Below, one piece after another: positions 11,121-22,908 of a stretch of 64,000 nucleotides of DNA; the stretch's first letter is position 1, and each line of letters begins with the position of its first letter. Under the pieces are notes generated by a model. That model was not told where the DNA came from and did not search any database. It saw nothing but the letters and a program-made list of their open reading frames with translations. The translations under genes and the position numbers were made by a program. This DNA is from Aegilops tauschii subsp. strangulata (Eukaryota; Streptophyta; Magnoliopsida; Poales; Poaceae). Location: positions 142,244,885-142,308,884 of the forward strand of contig NC_053038.3 in the NCBI RefSeq assembly GCF_002575655.3. Reading direction: 5' to 3'.

Positions 11121-13053
11121 AATTATTAAACTACTCATTGATCTTCACTTATATCTTTCGGAGTAGTTTGTCGTTTGCTCTAGTGCTTCACTTATATCTT
11201 TTAGAGCACAATGGTGGTTTTATTTTGAAGAAATAGATGAACTCTCGTGCTTCACTTATATTATTTTGAGAGTCCTAAACAGCATGGTAATTTTCTTTGG
11301 TTATGAATTTAGTCCTAATATGATGGGCATCCAAGATGGATATAATAAAAACTTTCATATAAAGTGCATTGAATACTATGAGAAGTTTGATTCCTTATGA
11401 TTGTTTTGAGATATGAAGATGGTGATATTAGAGTCATGCTAGTTGAGTAGTTGTGAATTTGAGAGATACTTGTGTTAAAGTTTGTGATTCCCGTAGCATG
11501 CACGTATGGTGAACCGTTATGTGATGAAGTCGGAGCATGATTTATTTATTGATTGTCTTCCTTATGAGTGGCGGTCGGGGACGAGCGATGGTCTTTTCCT
11601 TCCAATCTATCCCCCTAGGAGCATGCGCGTAGTACTTCGTCTCGATAACTAATAGATTTTTGCAATAAGTATGTGAGTTCTTTATGACTAATGTTGAGTC
11701 CATGGATTATACACACTCTCACCCTTCCACCATTGCTAGCCTCTCTAATACCGTGCACCTTTCGCCGGTATCATACACCCACCATATACCTTCCTCAAAA
11801 CAGCCACCATACCTACCTATTATGGCATTTCCATAGCCATTCCGAGATATATTGCCATGCAACTTTCCACCGTTCCATTTATTATGACACGCTCCATCAT
11901 TGCCATATTGCTTTGCATGATCATGTAGTTGACATCGTATTTGTGGCAAAGCCACCGTTCATAATTCTTTCATACATGTCACTCATGAGTCATTGCACAT
12001 CCCGGTACACCGTCGGAGGCATTCATATAGAGTCATATCTTGTTCTAAGTATTGAGTTGTAATTCTTGAGTTGTAAGTAAATAAAAGTGTGACGATCATC
12101 ATTATTAGAGCATTGTCCCAAGTGAGGAAAGGATGATGGAGACTATGATTCCCCCACAAGTCGGGATGAGACTCCGGACGAAAAATAAAAAAAAAAGAGA
12201 AAAAGAAAAGAAAAAAAGAGGCCATAAAAAAAAGAGAAAAGGCCCAAATAAAAAAAAATAAAAAAAAATGAGAGAAAAAGAGAGAAGGGGCAATGCTACT
12301 ATCCTTTTACCACACTTGTGCTTCAAAGTAGCACCATGATCTTCATGATAGAGAGTCTCCTATGTTGTCACTTTCATATACTAGTGGGAATTTTTCATTA
12401 TAGAACTTGGCTTGTATATTTCAATGATGGGCTTCCTCAAAATGCCCTAGGTCTTCGTGAGTAAGCAAGTTGGATGCACACCCACTTAGTTTCTTTTTGA
12501 GCTTTCATACACTTATAGCTCTAGTGCATCCGTTGCATGGCAATCCCTACTCACTCACATTGATATCTATTGACGGGCATCTCCATAGCCTGTTGATACG
12601 CGTAGTTGATGTGAGACTATCTTCTCCTTTTTGTCTTCTCCACAACCACCATTCTATTCCACCTATAGTGCTATGTCCATGGCTCACGCTCATGTATTGC
12701 GTGAAAGTTTAAAAGGTTTGAGAACATCAAAAGTATGAGGCAATTGCTTGGCTTGTCATCGGGGTTGTGCATGATTTAAATATTTTGTGTGATGAAGATA
12801 GAGCATAGCCAGACTATATGATTTTGTAGGGATAGCTTTCTTTGGCCATGTTATTTTGAGAAGACATTATTACTTTGTTAGTATCCTTGAAGTATTATTA
12901 TTTTCATGTCAATATTAAACTTTTATCTTGAATCTTATGGATCTGAATATTCTTGCCACAATAAAGAAAATTACATTGAGAATTATGTTAGGTAGCATTC
13001 CACATCAAAAATTCTGTTTTTATCATTTACCTACTCGAGGACGAGCAGGAATT

Positions 13054-13067
13054 AAGCTTGGGGATGC
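13054..13067 (+). other. Polypurine tract region of element C
   Basis: The sequence aagcttggggatgc directly abuts the 3' LTR at 13068, where the plus-strand primer of reverse transcription is expected. The same 14 bases recur elsewhere in the element (see findings). Confidence 0.6.
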
Positions 13068-14734
13068 TGATACGTCTCCAACGTATCTATAATTTTTGAT
13101 TGTTCCATGCTCTTATATTATCTGTTTTGGATGTTTATGGGCTTTATTATACACTTTTATATTATTTTTGGGACTAACCTATTAACCCAGAGCCCAGTGC
13201 CAGTTTCTGTTTTTCTCCTTGTTTCAGTGTTTCGCAGAAAAGGAATATCAAATGGAGTCCAAATGGAATGAAACCTTCGGAAAAGTTATTTTTGGAAAGA
13301 AAGCAATACGGGAGACTTGGAGTGCACGTCAGGGGATCAACGAGGAGGGCACGAGGCAGGGGGCGCGCCCTCCACCCTCGTGGGCCCCTCGTGCCTCCCC
13401 TTACTGACTTCTTTCGCCTATATATTCCCATATACCCTAAAACCTTCGGGGAACAGAATAGATCGGGAGTTCCGCTGCCGCAAGCCTCTGTAGCCACCAA
13501 AAACCAATCGGGACCCTGTTCCGGCACCCTGCCGGAGGGGGGATCCCTCACCGGTGGCCATCTTCATCATCCCGGCGCTCTCCATGACGAGGAGGGAGTA
13601 GTTCACCCTCGGGGCTGAGGGTATGTACCAGTAGCTATGTGTTTGATCTCTCTCTCTCTCTCGTGTTCTTGAGGTGATACAATCTTGATGTATCGTGAGC
13701 TTTGCTATTGTAGTTGGATTATGATGTTTCTCCCCCTCTACTCTCTTGTAATGGATTGAGTTTTCCCTTTGAAGTTATCTTATCGGATTGAGGCTTTAAT
13801 GATTTGAGAACACTTGATGTATGTCTTGCGTGGGATAACCGTGGTGACAATGGGTTATTCTATTGATTCACTTGATGTATGTTTTGGTGATCAACTTGCG
13901 GGTTCCGCCCATGAACCTATGCATAGGGGTTGACACACGTTTTCATCTTGACTCTCCGGTAGAAACTTTGGGGCACTCTTTGAAGTTCTTTGTGTTGGTT
14001 GAATAGATGAATCTGAGATTGTGTGATGCATATCGTATAATCATACCCACGGATACTTGAGGTGACATTAGAGTATCTAGGTGACATTAGGGTTTTGGTT
14101 GATTTGTGTCTTAAGGTGTTATTCTAGTACGAACTCTATGATAGATCGAACGGAAAGAATAGCTTCATGTTATTTTACTATGGACTTTTGAATAGATCGA
14201 TCAGAAAGAATAACTTTGAGGTGGTTTCGTACCCTACAATAATTTCTTCGTTTGTTCTCCGCTATTAGTGACTTTGGAGTGACTCTTTGTTGCATGTTGA
14301 GGGATAGTTATATGATCAAATTATGTTATTATTGTTGAGAGAACTTGCACTAGTGAAAGTATGAACCCTAGGCCTTGTTTCGAAGCATTGCAATACCGTT
14401 TACGCTCACTTTTATCTTTAGTTACCTTGCTGTTTTTATATTTTCATATTACAAAAACCTATATCTACCATCCATATTGCACTTGTATCACCATCTCTTC
14501 GCCGAACTAGTGCACCTATACAATTTACCATTGTATTGGGTGTGTTGGGGACACAAGAGACTCTTTGTTATTTGGTTGCAAGGTTGTTTGAGAGAGACCA
14601 TCTTCATCCTACGCCTCCCATGGATTGATAAACCTTAGGTCATCCACTTGAGGGAAATTTGCTACTGTCCTACAAACCTCTGCACTTGGAGGCCCAACAA
14701 CGTCTACAAGAAGAAGGTTGTGTAGTAGACATCA
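13068..14734 (+). repeat. 3' LTR of element C
   Basis: The LTR is 1667 bp and pairs with 5708-7375. It ends ..gtagtagacatca and is followed by the TSD gtatt. Confidence 0.93.
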
Positions 14735-14739
14735 GTATT

Positions 14740-17700
14740 CGCCTAGGAGCCCAAGCAGCTGGTGGGAGTCCCGAGGGGAGTAATTGAGCACCACTTGAGG
14801 GTGTGCCCTAATGTGTGCCCGGTAAAGCAGAAGGCACGACGACAGTCTACAGAGAAGCAGTCCTTCATCGTCTAGGAAACCCGCAAGCTGCAGGCAGCGG
14901 GCGTCATCCGCGAAGTCCGATATCCAGAGTAGCTGGCGAACCCTGCCGTTGTGCCGAAGAAGGGCGGGAAGGAACCGCACGTGTGTCGACTTCACCAACC
15001 TCAACAAAGCCTGCCCTTAGGACCCGTTCCCGCTTCCACGCATCGATCAAATCGTTGACTCCACCGCCGAGTGTGACCTGCTGTGTTTCCTAGATGCCTT
15101 ATCCGGTTACCACCAGATCAAGATGGCGGTGCAGGACGTGGAGAAGACGGCCTTCTTAACCCCATGCGGAGTGTACTGTTACACCTGCATGCCGTTCAGG
15201 CTGCGTAACGCTGGGGTGACCTTCCAGCGGCTGATGCACACCACTCTGGGTCAACAACTCGGGAGGAACGCAGAGGCCTACGTCGACCACATTGTGGTAA
15301 AATCTCGGGAGGCAAGGACCCTTATTCAGGATTTGGAGGAAACCTTTGCCTGCCTATGGACGGTAGATCTGCGGCTCAACCCGGAGAAATGCGTGTTCGG
15401 CGTCCCCTCCGGCAAGCTGTTGGGTTTCCTCATGTCGCACAGGGGGGTCGAGGCAAACCCAGAGAAGGTCAAGGCAATAGAAGACATGAGCCCGCCGCAG
15501 ACTCTCAAGGAAATGCAAAATCTCGCGGGCTGTGTGACCTCGATGGGGTGCTTCATCTCCAAGCTGGGGGAGCGTGCCCTCCCGTTCTTCAAGCTGATGA
15601 AGAAGAAGGGCCCGTTCGAGTGGACCCCGGAGGCCGACGCAGTGTTTCAAGACCTCAAGAGGTACCTAACCAGCCCGCCGATGATGGTGGCACCGCGCCC
15701 CCTCGAGCCCCTGGTGCTTTACCTGGCCGCCATGCCCCATTCCGCTAGCGCGGCGCTGGTAGCCGTCCGGGAGGAGTGTCAAGCCAAGAGCCTGCCGCAC
15801 GACGCCACACATTCGGCTGGAATGATGCAGCGCCAAGACGGCGCTGCTGAAGCCGCTGCAGCGCTAGCGGATGACCGGGCCCCACAAGACCACCCTCGCA
15901 AGGTCACGATGGCACCGACGGGTGACCGACCTCCCGAGGGCCCCCAGTCTCAGGGAGCGCCCCGGCCTCAGGAGATCTCGGACCCCAACAGCGCTCCCGT
16001 CCTCGTTGAGCACCTAGTATACTTTGTCAGCACGGTACTATGGGACGCACGAGTGCGCTACCCCATGTCGTAGAAGCTTTTGCTCGTGCTCCTCGTGGCC
16101 TCGTGCAAGTTACGCCACTACTTTCAAGGCCACCCCATCAAGGTCGTCTCGGCGTACCCGCTGGAGAGGGTACTCCGGAGCCCCAATGCTGCAGGGAGGG
16201 TCACCGAATGGAACATCGAATTATAGGCATTCCAGCTGGAGTTCAGCACCACCAGGGTCATCGAGGGAGCCGCACTCGCCGAGTTCGTGGCAGAATGGAC
16301 TGACGCTCTGAAGCACGATGCGGGCGAGGACCGATCTCTCTCGCCAAGAAGCGAAGCACCCGATGGCTGGGTCATGTACTTCGACGATGCTTTTGAGCGC
16401 TAGGGCGCGGGGGCTGGCGCCATGCTCATCTCGCCCACCCAAGACAAGCTCTACTACGCCGTGCAACTCTGCTATCAGCGGGGCGAGAAGGTCTCCAACA
16501 ACATCGCAGAGTATGAAGGTTTGATCGCCGACCTCAAGGCTGCGGTGGCCTTGGGGGTAAAGCGCCTCACCATCAAGGGCGACTCACAGCTCCTCGTCAA
16601 TTTCTCCAACAAGGTGTACGAACGAAAGGACGAGCACATGGAGGCGTACCTCGCGGAGGTATGAAAGATGGAGAAGCAATTTTTGGGCCTGGAGCTACAG
16701 CATGTGCCCCGTGGCACGAACAAGGAAGCCGACGATATCGCCAAGAGGGCGTCCAAGTGTCAGCCACAGGAACCCGGCGTCTTTGAGGAGCGGCTCTTCA
16801 AGCCTTCAGCGGCCCCTCCGGCTACAGAGCCAGCACCGTCCCTAGAGGAGCTTCCCCCGCTACCTGCCTCTAGAGCCCCCGCCCGCGGCCCGACCTCAGG
16901 AGCGCGCCTGCTCCTCGCGCTCGAGCCTCAGGAGGGGTGTTGGACCGAAAAATTCAAGACGTACCTACTGCGAGGGGCCCTGTCAGAGAAGGAGGAGGAC
17001 GCGGAACGCGTGGCTCGGCAAGCTACAGCCTACTGCATCTGGGACGGTGAGCTATACCAAAAACGACCGAATGATGTTTCCTTGCGATGCATCTCTAGGG
17101 AGCAGGGGTGCGAACTGCTGGGTGACATACATGGCAGAGACTACGGGCACCACTCGTCGTCGCGCACCCTGGTGGTCAAGGCGTTCCACAGCGGGTTCTA
17201 CTGGCCCACGGCACTCAGCGACGCAACCGAGCTGGTGAGATCCTGCGAGGCCTGCCAGTTCCATGACAAGCAAATCCACCAGCCCGCTCAGGGCCTCCAG
17301 ACAATCCCGCTCTCGTAGTTGTTTGCGGCCTGGGGGCTGGACATCCTGGGCCCATTCCCCCGAGTGCCCGGGGGCTACCGCTACCTCTACGTAGCCATCA
17401 ATAAGTTCACCAAATGGCCGGAGGTGGAAGCCGTCCGCACCATCCCAGCCGACTCCACGGTCAGGTTCATCAAGGGCCTAGTGAGCCGTTTCGGGGTCCC
17501 TAACCGCATCATCACCGACAACGGCTCGCAGTTCACTAGCAATATCTTCAAAACATATGGTGCTAATCTTGGAACACAGATATGCTACGCCTCAGTAGCA
17601 CACCCCAGGAGCAACGGCCAGGCCGAGCGCGCTAACACGGAGGTCCCGAGGGGCCTCAAGACAAGGACCTTCAAGAAGAAGCTCGAGGCCTGCGGCAGGG

Positions 17701-18215
17701 GCTCGTACGACGAGCTCCAGTCCGTGCTTTGGTCCATCCGCACCACAGCCACCAAGCCGACAGGCAAGACTCTGTTCTTCCTCGTCTACGGAGCCGAAGC
17801 GGTTCTCCCACACGAGGTCAGGCATTGCTCTGTGCAGGTCCTGGCATTTGATGAGGCACATCAGGACGCCATGCGGGGGATGGACCTCGTGCTGGGGGAG
17901 GAATGCCGCCGCCAAGCCTCACTCCGTGCGGCGAGGTACCAGCAGGCACTGCGGCAGTATCACTGCCGCAGCGTCCGCTCCAGGACGCCCGAGGTGGGCG
18001 ATCTCGTCCTAAGGCGGGTGCTCTCCAGGGAAGGGTTGCATAAGCTCTCGCCCATGTGGGAGGGCCCGTTCAGGATTGCCCGCGTCTCTAGGCCTGGCGC
18101 TGTGCGCCTGGAGACGCAGGACAGGGTTCCCATCCAGAACGCCTGGAACATCCAACACCTCCGGAAGTTCTACCATGAAGCAAGGCCCAGTGCCTGTGAA
18201 GGTCTCTGCCCGTGA
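14740..18215 (+). pseudogene. pol of element D: RT, RNase H, integrase (degenerate)
   Basis: This continues the frame cut at 5707. The RT region is 14740-15680: TAG codons interrupt it at about 14745, 14874 and 14931, then an open frame runs 15123-16073. The catalytic YxDD box reads YVDH (about 15279-15290), so RT has lost an Asp. A weak first RNase H remnant follows (about 15700-15780), then a second RNase H with YFDDAF, NNIAEYEGL, KGDSQLL and EADDIAKRA (16377-16750), the dual RNase H layout of Tat elements. Integrase has the HHCC finger (17140-17265), core residues in GLDILGP, TDNGSQF and GQAERAN (17335-17640), and ends at 18213-18215. Further stops at about 16070, 16224, 16401, 16662 and 17316 are mostly TAG/TGA in place of Trp, Gln or Arg codons. 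Confidence 0.88.
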
Positions 18216-19116
18216 CACTCTCACGTAATAATGAGTGGGGTTGTACATGCCCCGGAGTCTCCGAAGTGCCGGCCTCGGGCCTCGGGGGCTCCCTCCCACG
18301 TCCTAGTGGCAGCACTTAGCTCCGCGTTGGTGAGAAGACTAGACTAGGTGCCGGACGCGGCTGTTCATTTGCTTTCTGTAGTTGGTTTGCAACCATTTTT
18401 ATGAAATTTGAAGTTCTGGTGTTTCTCGATTGGTCGGTTGAGTCTTTTCTTTTCTCTACTTCCTTGCTTGGTTCTTTGTTTTGCGCCAGGGAGGACGGCA
18501 GTTGCCCGACGCTCTCCCTCGTGCGCCTCGCGTGGGGACTGGGCAGGTGTGTGCATTCGGGCTAGCCTAAGCCACGGACACACCTCGCCAAAGCCCTGTC
18601 GCTCCAGAGCTTCGGCTCCCCTGACTTTCGCGAGGCGCCCTCGATTGAGCTCGCGATTGGCGCACCCTTCTAAGTCCGTGCCCCACGGGTACCGCGGCGT
18701 GGTGCACTAGGCCATGATTATCCCATGCCTGAGGCCTCGCGCAAGGAAGGATAAGGCACCCGACAGACGTCCTAACAAATTCTGTAGCTTTGTGACGCCT
18801 CCCAAGGTCAACGGCCCCTGAGTCAGCAGCAAGGAGGGCTCACCAGGTGCCAGAGGGCGCGCCCTCACGAGACAGGAAACTACCCCAGGCGCATCCAGCT
18901 AAGTTATCCCTCTATGTCTACATGAAGCACGAATGCCATAACACAATACAGGAACAATAAACATAACACAGGCGGCATAAAAATTACGGTTCATTACACA
19001 CCCTCGCAGGGCCCCATACTTGTTTCTTGGAATGCAGGAAGAAAGGAAAGGACAAGCAAAAGCGGCGCGCGCACCCACAACAGCTCACGAGGGTCAGCTC
19101 CCGATGCCCCCCGGAC
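18216..19116 (+). other. Non-coding spacer of element D
   Basis: The spacer lies between the integrase stop and the antisense gene and is GC-rich. No gene, tRNA or repeat array is seen. Confidence 0.6.
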
Positions 19117-19943
19117 TCAGCCGGAGTCCTCCTCGCGCTTCACCGGAGTGCGGCGGTGGGACGACCCGCCACCATCCTCATAGCGAGCCCGACGGCGTGG
19201 CGGCTGGTCGTAGCCGCCGCTGCTGGAACTTTCACTTGAGGAGGAGTTGCCGCCGCCGGACAAGCCACGATCGTCGCCAAGAGCGAGCTCGCCCACAGCA
19301 TCGTCGCGGCCGTTGCCAAGGCCCAGCTTGTCGTCGCCGCTGTCCTCGGGGCAGCACCCCACGCGACGGCCGCCTTCCCCGAAAACCCTCATGTAGAGGG
19401 TCGCGATGCCGTCGTACTTGAAGTGGAGGGTGCACCTCCTGCTCAGGCCACGCGCGCGGGTGAACGTCTTCCAGCCACGGGGCAGGACCGCATTGCCCGC
19501 GGAGGAGACCTCCACCGCGGCCCACAAGGCCTTGCCGTAGCAGCCAGAAGTCGTCAAGACCGGCGGCCGGCAGCTCGCCGACGAAGGAGCACAGGAGCTG
19601 GAGCCAAGTGCCGACCGACTGCTCCGACCACACGACGAACAATGGGAGCACCTCCGCCGAATGGAAGCACGACCGAGGAGGCCGGGCGACCATGGCGCTC
19701 CTCCCCTCGGCGCAAGGGCTGCTCCGCCTAGAGCGGCCCACGCCGCGGGAGGGGCCACCGCTGCGGCCGCCGAGGACGACAGCGGTTCTCGAAGGAGTAC
19801 GTCTGCGCCCTCGAGGGAGCCACGACAGGGGTCGCAGTGTGCTTACGGGGGCGGCCACAACCCCTCTTGGGCGGTGGTGAGCCGGGCCCCTCCTGGTATG
19901 CCTTTCCCTTCTTCGCGGCCGTGAACCTCTTTGTCAGCGCCAT
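19117..19943 (-). pseudogene. Antisense B3-domain gene inside element D, frameshifted
   Basis: An ATG at 19943 (MALTKRFTAAKKGKAYQEG) starts a minus-strand protein with an AT-hook-like GRPRK at about residue 35. Downstream the protein continues in other frames. A segment with QSVGTWLQL and VGELPAAGLDD (about 19650-19570) leads into LPRGWKTFTRA..LHFKYDG..TLYMRVFGEGG (about 19475-19380). Together these resemble a plant B3 DNA-binding domain (PF02362), which normally spans about 100 residues. The tail is Ser/acidic-rich and ends near 19117. At least two frameshifts break it. Its place, antisense between pol and the 3' LTR, is where Tat elements often carry extra ORFs. The B3 call is from motif memory. 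Confidence 0.6.
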
Positions 19944-20289
19944 GGGTGTCGCAGCAAGGCGGGGGAGCAAAGAGGAAGGAGAAGAAGCAAACGGAGTGGA
20001 GGAAGAGATGAGCAATGGGGGTTCCGCCCCTTTCCTCATTTATTGTCAGAGGAAGGCCAACCGCCGGCCTCCACGATCACAGGTAATGATGGTTTTTCCT
20101 CTGCATGCAGCAAGGTCTCGTCAAGTCAAACGGTTGCCGAGGCAGCGCGGGGAAGCGGAGACGCCCACGTCCCATCAATCGCCACCCATCAATCAAGGCC
20201 GCAAGCGGTTAGGGCTCGCGGTGCTCCACACTTGCCTTTTGGCTTCGCCTCGAAGCCAAGCCCAAGCGCGCCTTGGGCTCGGGGGCTAC

Positions 20290-22908
20290 TCTCGGCGTTC
20301 TGGGACCGGGGGTGCCCAGACTTGCCTGCCTGCGGGCTTGTGCGTGGCTCCACCAACGGCATGGTACGGCCCATCTTCGGCAGCAACCACTCAAGAGCCT
20401 CGCGAGGGACCAAGCCTCGCGAGGCGGACGACACCAAGACCTTCTCAGGAGCAGCCTCACTAGGCTGGCTCCCGAGGGGCGGAGATCTCTATGCAAGGGG
20501 TACGTCGCGAGGTTCACGTGACGTGAGCCATGCCGACCAAGACCAGGCGGGCGCCAGTAGGCGCAGTGTACCAGTTTCCCCTTTGGTGCTAAAGAGGCAA
20601 GCGCGGGCGAGGAGTCCCGAGGCGTCGGGCAAAGGTTTCCATATCGGTGCAACGAGACCAAGGCCAGCAGGACGGCAGGACGGAGGCCACCGTGGAGCCC
20701 ACGGTAGCTGAAGGAAATATGCCCTAGAGGCAATAATAAAGTTATTATTTATTTCCTTATTTCATGATAAATGTTTATTATTCATGCTAGAATTGTATTA
20801 ACCGGAAACATAATACTTGTGTGAATACATAGACAAACAGAGTGTCACTAGTATGCCTCTACTTGACTAGCTCGTTGATCAAAGATGGTTATGTTTCCTA
20901 GCCATAGACATGAGTTGTCATTTGATTAACGGGATCACATCATTAGGAGAATGATGTGATTGACTTGACCCAATCCGTTAGCTTAGCACACGATCGTTTA
21001 GTATTCTGCTATTGCTTTCTTCATGACTTATACATGTTCCTATGACTATGAGATTATGCAACTCCCGTTTACCGGAGGAACACTTTGTGTGCTACCAAAC
21101 GTCACAACGTAACTGGGTGATTATAAAGGTGCTCTACAGGTGTCTCCGAAGGTACTTGTTGGGTTGGTGTATTTCGAGATTAGGATTTGTCACTCCGATT
21201 GTCGGAGAGGTATCTCTGGGCCCACTCAGTAATGCACATCACTATAAGCTTTGCAAGCATTGTAACTAATGAGTTAGTTGCGGGATGATGTATTACGAAA
21301 CGAGTAAAGAGACTTGCCGGTAACGAGATTGAACTAGGTATTGAGATACCGACGATCGAATCTCGGGCAAGTAACATACCGATGACAAAGGGAACAACGT
21401 ATGTTGTTATGCGGTCTGACCGATAAAGATCTTCGTAGAATATGTGGGAGCCAATATGAGCATCCAGGTTCCGCTATTGGTTATTGACCGGAGACGTGTC
21501 TCGGTCATGTCTACATAGTTCTCGAACCCGTAGGGTCCGCACGCTTAAAGTTCGATGACGGTTATATTATGAGTTTATGTGTTTTAATGTACCGAAGGTA
21601 GTTCGGAGTCCCGGATGAGATCGGGGACATGACGAGGAGTCTCGAAATGGCCGAGACGATCGATATATTGGACGACTATATTCGGACTTCGGAAAGGTTC
21701 CGAGTGATTCGGCTATTTATCGGAGTACCAGAGAGTTACGGGAATTCGCCGGGGAGAAGTATTGGGCCTTATTGGGCCATACGGGAATAAAGGAGAGAGG
21801 CCAAAAGGAAGGAGGCGCGAACCCCCCCTCTGGTCCGAATTGGACAAGGGGTGCAGCCCCCTTTTCCTTTTCCCTCTCCCCCTCTTTCCTTCTCTGCTAC
21901 TCCAACAAGGAAAGGAGGAGTCCTACTCCTGGTGGGAGTAGGACTCCCCCCTTGGCGCGCCCTCCTCCTTGGCCGGCCGCCTCCCACCTTGCTCCTTTAT
22001 ATACGGGGGCAGGGGGGCACCCCAGACACACAACAATTGATATCTTGATCTCTTAGCCGTGTGCGGTGCCCCCCTCCACCATAGTCCACCTCGATAATAC
22101 TGTAGCGGTGCTTAGGCGAAGCCCTGCGTCGGTAGAACATCATCATCGTCACCACGCCGTCGTGCTGACGGAACTCTCCCTCAAAGCTCGGCTCGATCGG
22201 AGTTCGAGGGACGTCATCGAGCTGAACATGTGCTGAACTCGGAGGTGCCGTACGTTCGGTACTTGGATCGGTCGGATCGTGAAGACATACGACTACATCA
22301 ACCGCGTTGATAAAACGCTTCCGCTTACGGTCTACGAGGGTACGTAGACAACACTCTCCCCTCTCGTTGCTATGCATCACCATGATCTTGCGTGTGCGTA
22401 GGAATTTTTTTGAAATTACTACGTTCCCCAACAGTAGCGTCACCACCAGAGCCTTTGGCAGGTGAAGACCACCTTTTGTCAGGATAGCTTGTACTAGTTG
22501 TCCCCCTTCAAACTTGGTCGTTGTGGGATCCCTTCCCGCCTAATATTTGGGAAGAGGACAAGGGCCTCTATAAATAGGACCTTGCCACCACCATAGCAAG
22601 GGGACGGATCATTGAGATCACCCTCACACCCACTAGCTCATCGAGCTCAAGAACACCTCTCCTCGGGAGGCTGTTCGTCCACTGTACTAGTTCATTCTCA
22701 GCCCATCGAGGCAATCCACCCACAAGCTGGAGTAGGGTATTACACCGCAAGGTGGCCCGAACCAGTATAAACCCTCGTGTCTCTTGTTCCTGGGGTTCGT
22801 CGAGCTAGGCCGTGAGGTCGTCGAGTGAGCGAGCTAGGAAGAGAGTGTTCTTCGTGCGCACCCCAAAGTTCGAACCTAAAGGGTTTGCTAGAACCCACGA
22901 ATCCGAGA
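20290..22908 (+). repeat. 3' LTR of element D, split by a solo LTR
   Basis: LTR sequence 20290-20708 and 22434-22908 matches 3587-4474. It starts tctcggcg (TG mutated to TC) and ends ..cgaga instead of ..aaca. The PPT gggctcgggggctac precedes it. The 1725-bp insertion plus 5-bp TSD accounts for the extra length. The 5-bp gcatc after 22908 is the right TSD. Confidence 0.88.
20709..22433 (+). mobile_element. Solo LTR, WIS-like Copia
   Basis: This 1725-bp unit begins tgaaggaaatatgccctaga and ends ..acgttccccaaca, flanked by a perfect TSD gtagc (20704-20708, 22434-22438). It is related to, but clearly distinct from, the Angela-like LTRs at 51531 and 58385. No internal region is attached, so it is the product of LTR-LTR recombination. 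A promoter-like tttatatacggggg lies at about 21996-22010. The name WIS is from recall. Confidence 0.88.

Larger units (their letters stand above)
9375..13067 (+). other. Non-coding internal region of element C
   Basis: No gene is seen. The region holds two hairpins (10007-10092), the inserted MITE 10271-11120, repeated copies of cttcacttatatctttt (11140-11270), a purine-rich stretch at about 12180-12275 (A/G runs), and a PPT at the right end. Related sequence is found in reverse in element A (22914-25930) and element B (32707-35040), so this is a conserved part of the family and not random filler. Confidence 0.75.
5708..14734 (+). mobile_element. Element C: complete LTR retrotransposon with gag-like ORF only (A/B/C family)
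   Basis: The LTRs are 5708-7375 and 13068-14734 (1668 and 1667 bp, starting TGA(C/T)ACG and ending ACATCA). A perfect 5-bp TSD gtatt flanks it (5703-5707 and 14735-14739), with a PBS at 7386-7403 and a PPT next to 13068. The internal part has one gag-like gene (7501-9374) and about 3.7 kb without coding capacity, into which a MULE-type MITE has jumped. It lacks protease, RT, RNase H and integrase, so it must have depended on another element. The LTRs differ at about 35 positions (about 2%) by hand count. It splits the pol gene of element D just after the codons for NKEVF. Confidence 0.93.
3587..22908 (+). mobile_element. Element D: Tat-lineage Gypsy retrotransposon, nested in A and itself interrupted twice
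   Basis: Order: 5' LTR 3587-4474, PBS 4477-4494, gag-protease (4537-5707), element C inserted at 5708-14734, pol (14740-18215), an antisense B3-domain gene (19943-19117), a PPT-like gggctcgggggctac, and a 3' LTR 20290-22908 interrupted by a solo LTR. The flanking 5-bp repeats are gcttc (3582-3586) and gcatc (22909-22913), with one mismatch. Without its insertions the element is about 8.6 kb. The two LTRs differ at roughly 50 of 888 bases by hand count, so it is older than C. Protease of DGGA type, two successive RNase H regions and an antisense gene before the 3' LTR are features of the Tat lineage (Retand/RIRE2-like). Confidence 0.88.

Noticed and set aside
11691..12062. Open frame of 123 codons on the plus strand in element C
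   Set aside because: It has low complexity (His/Leu/Ser/Tyr) and no counterpart kept open in elements A or B, in the non-coding part of the family.
19232..20733. Several overlapping open frames of 170-220 codons on both strands
   Set aside because: They follow from high GC content. Only the minus frames with B3-like motifs have support, and those are parts of one frameshifted gene. Frames in the D LTR (20189-20733) are non-coding.
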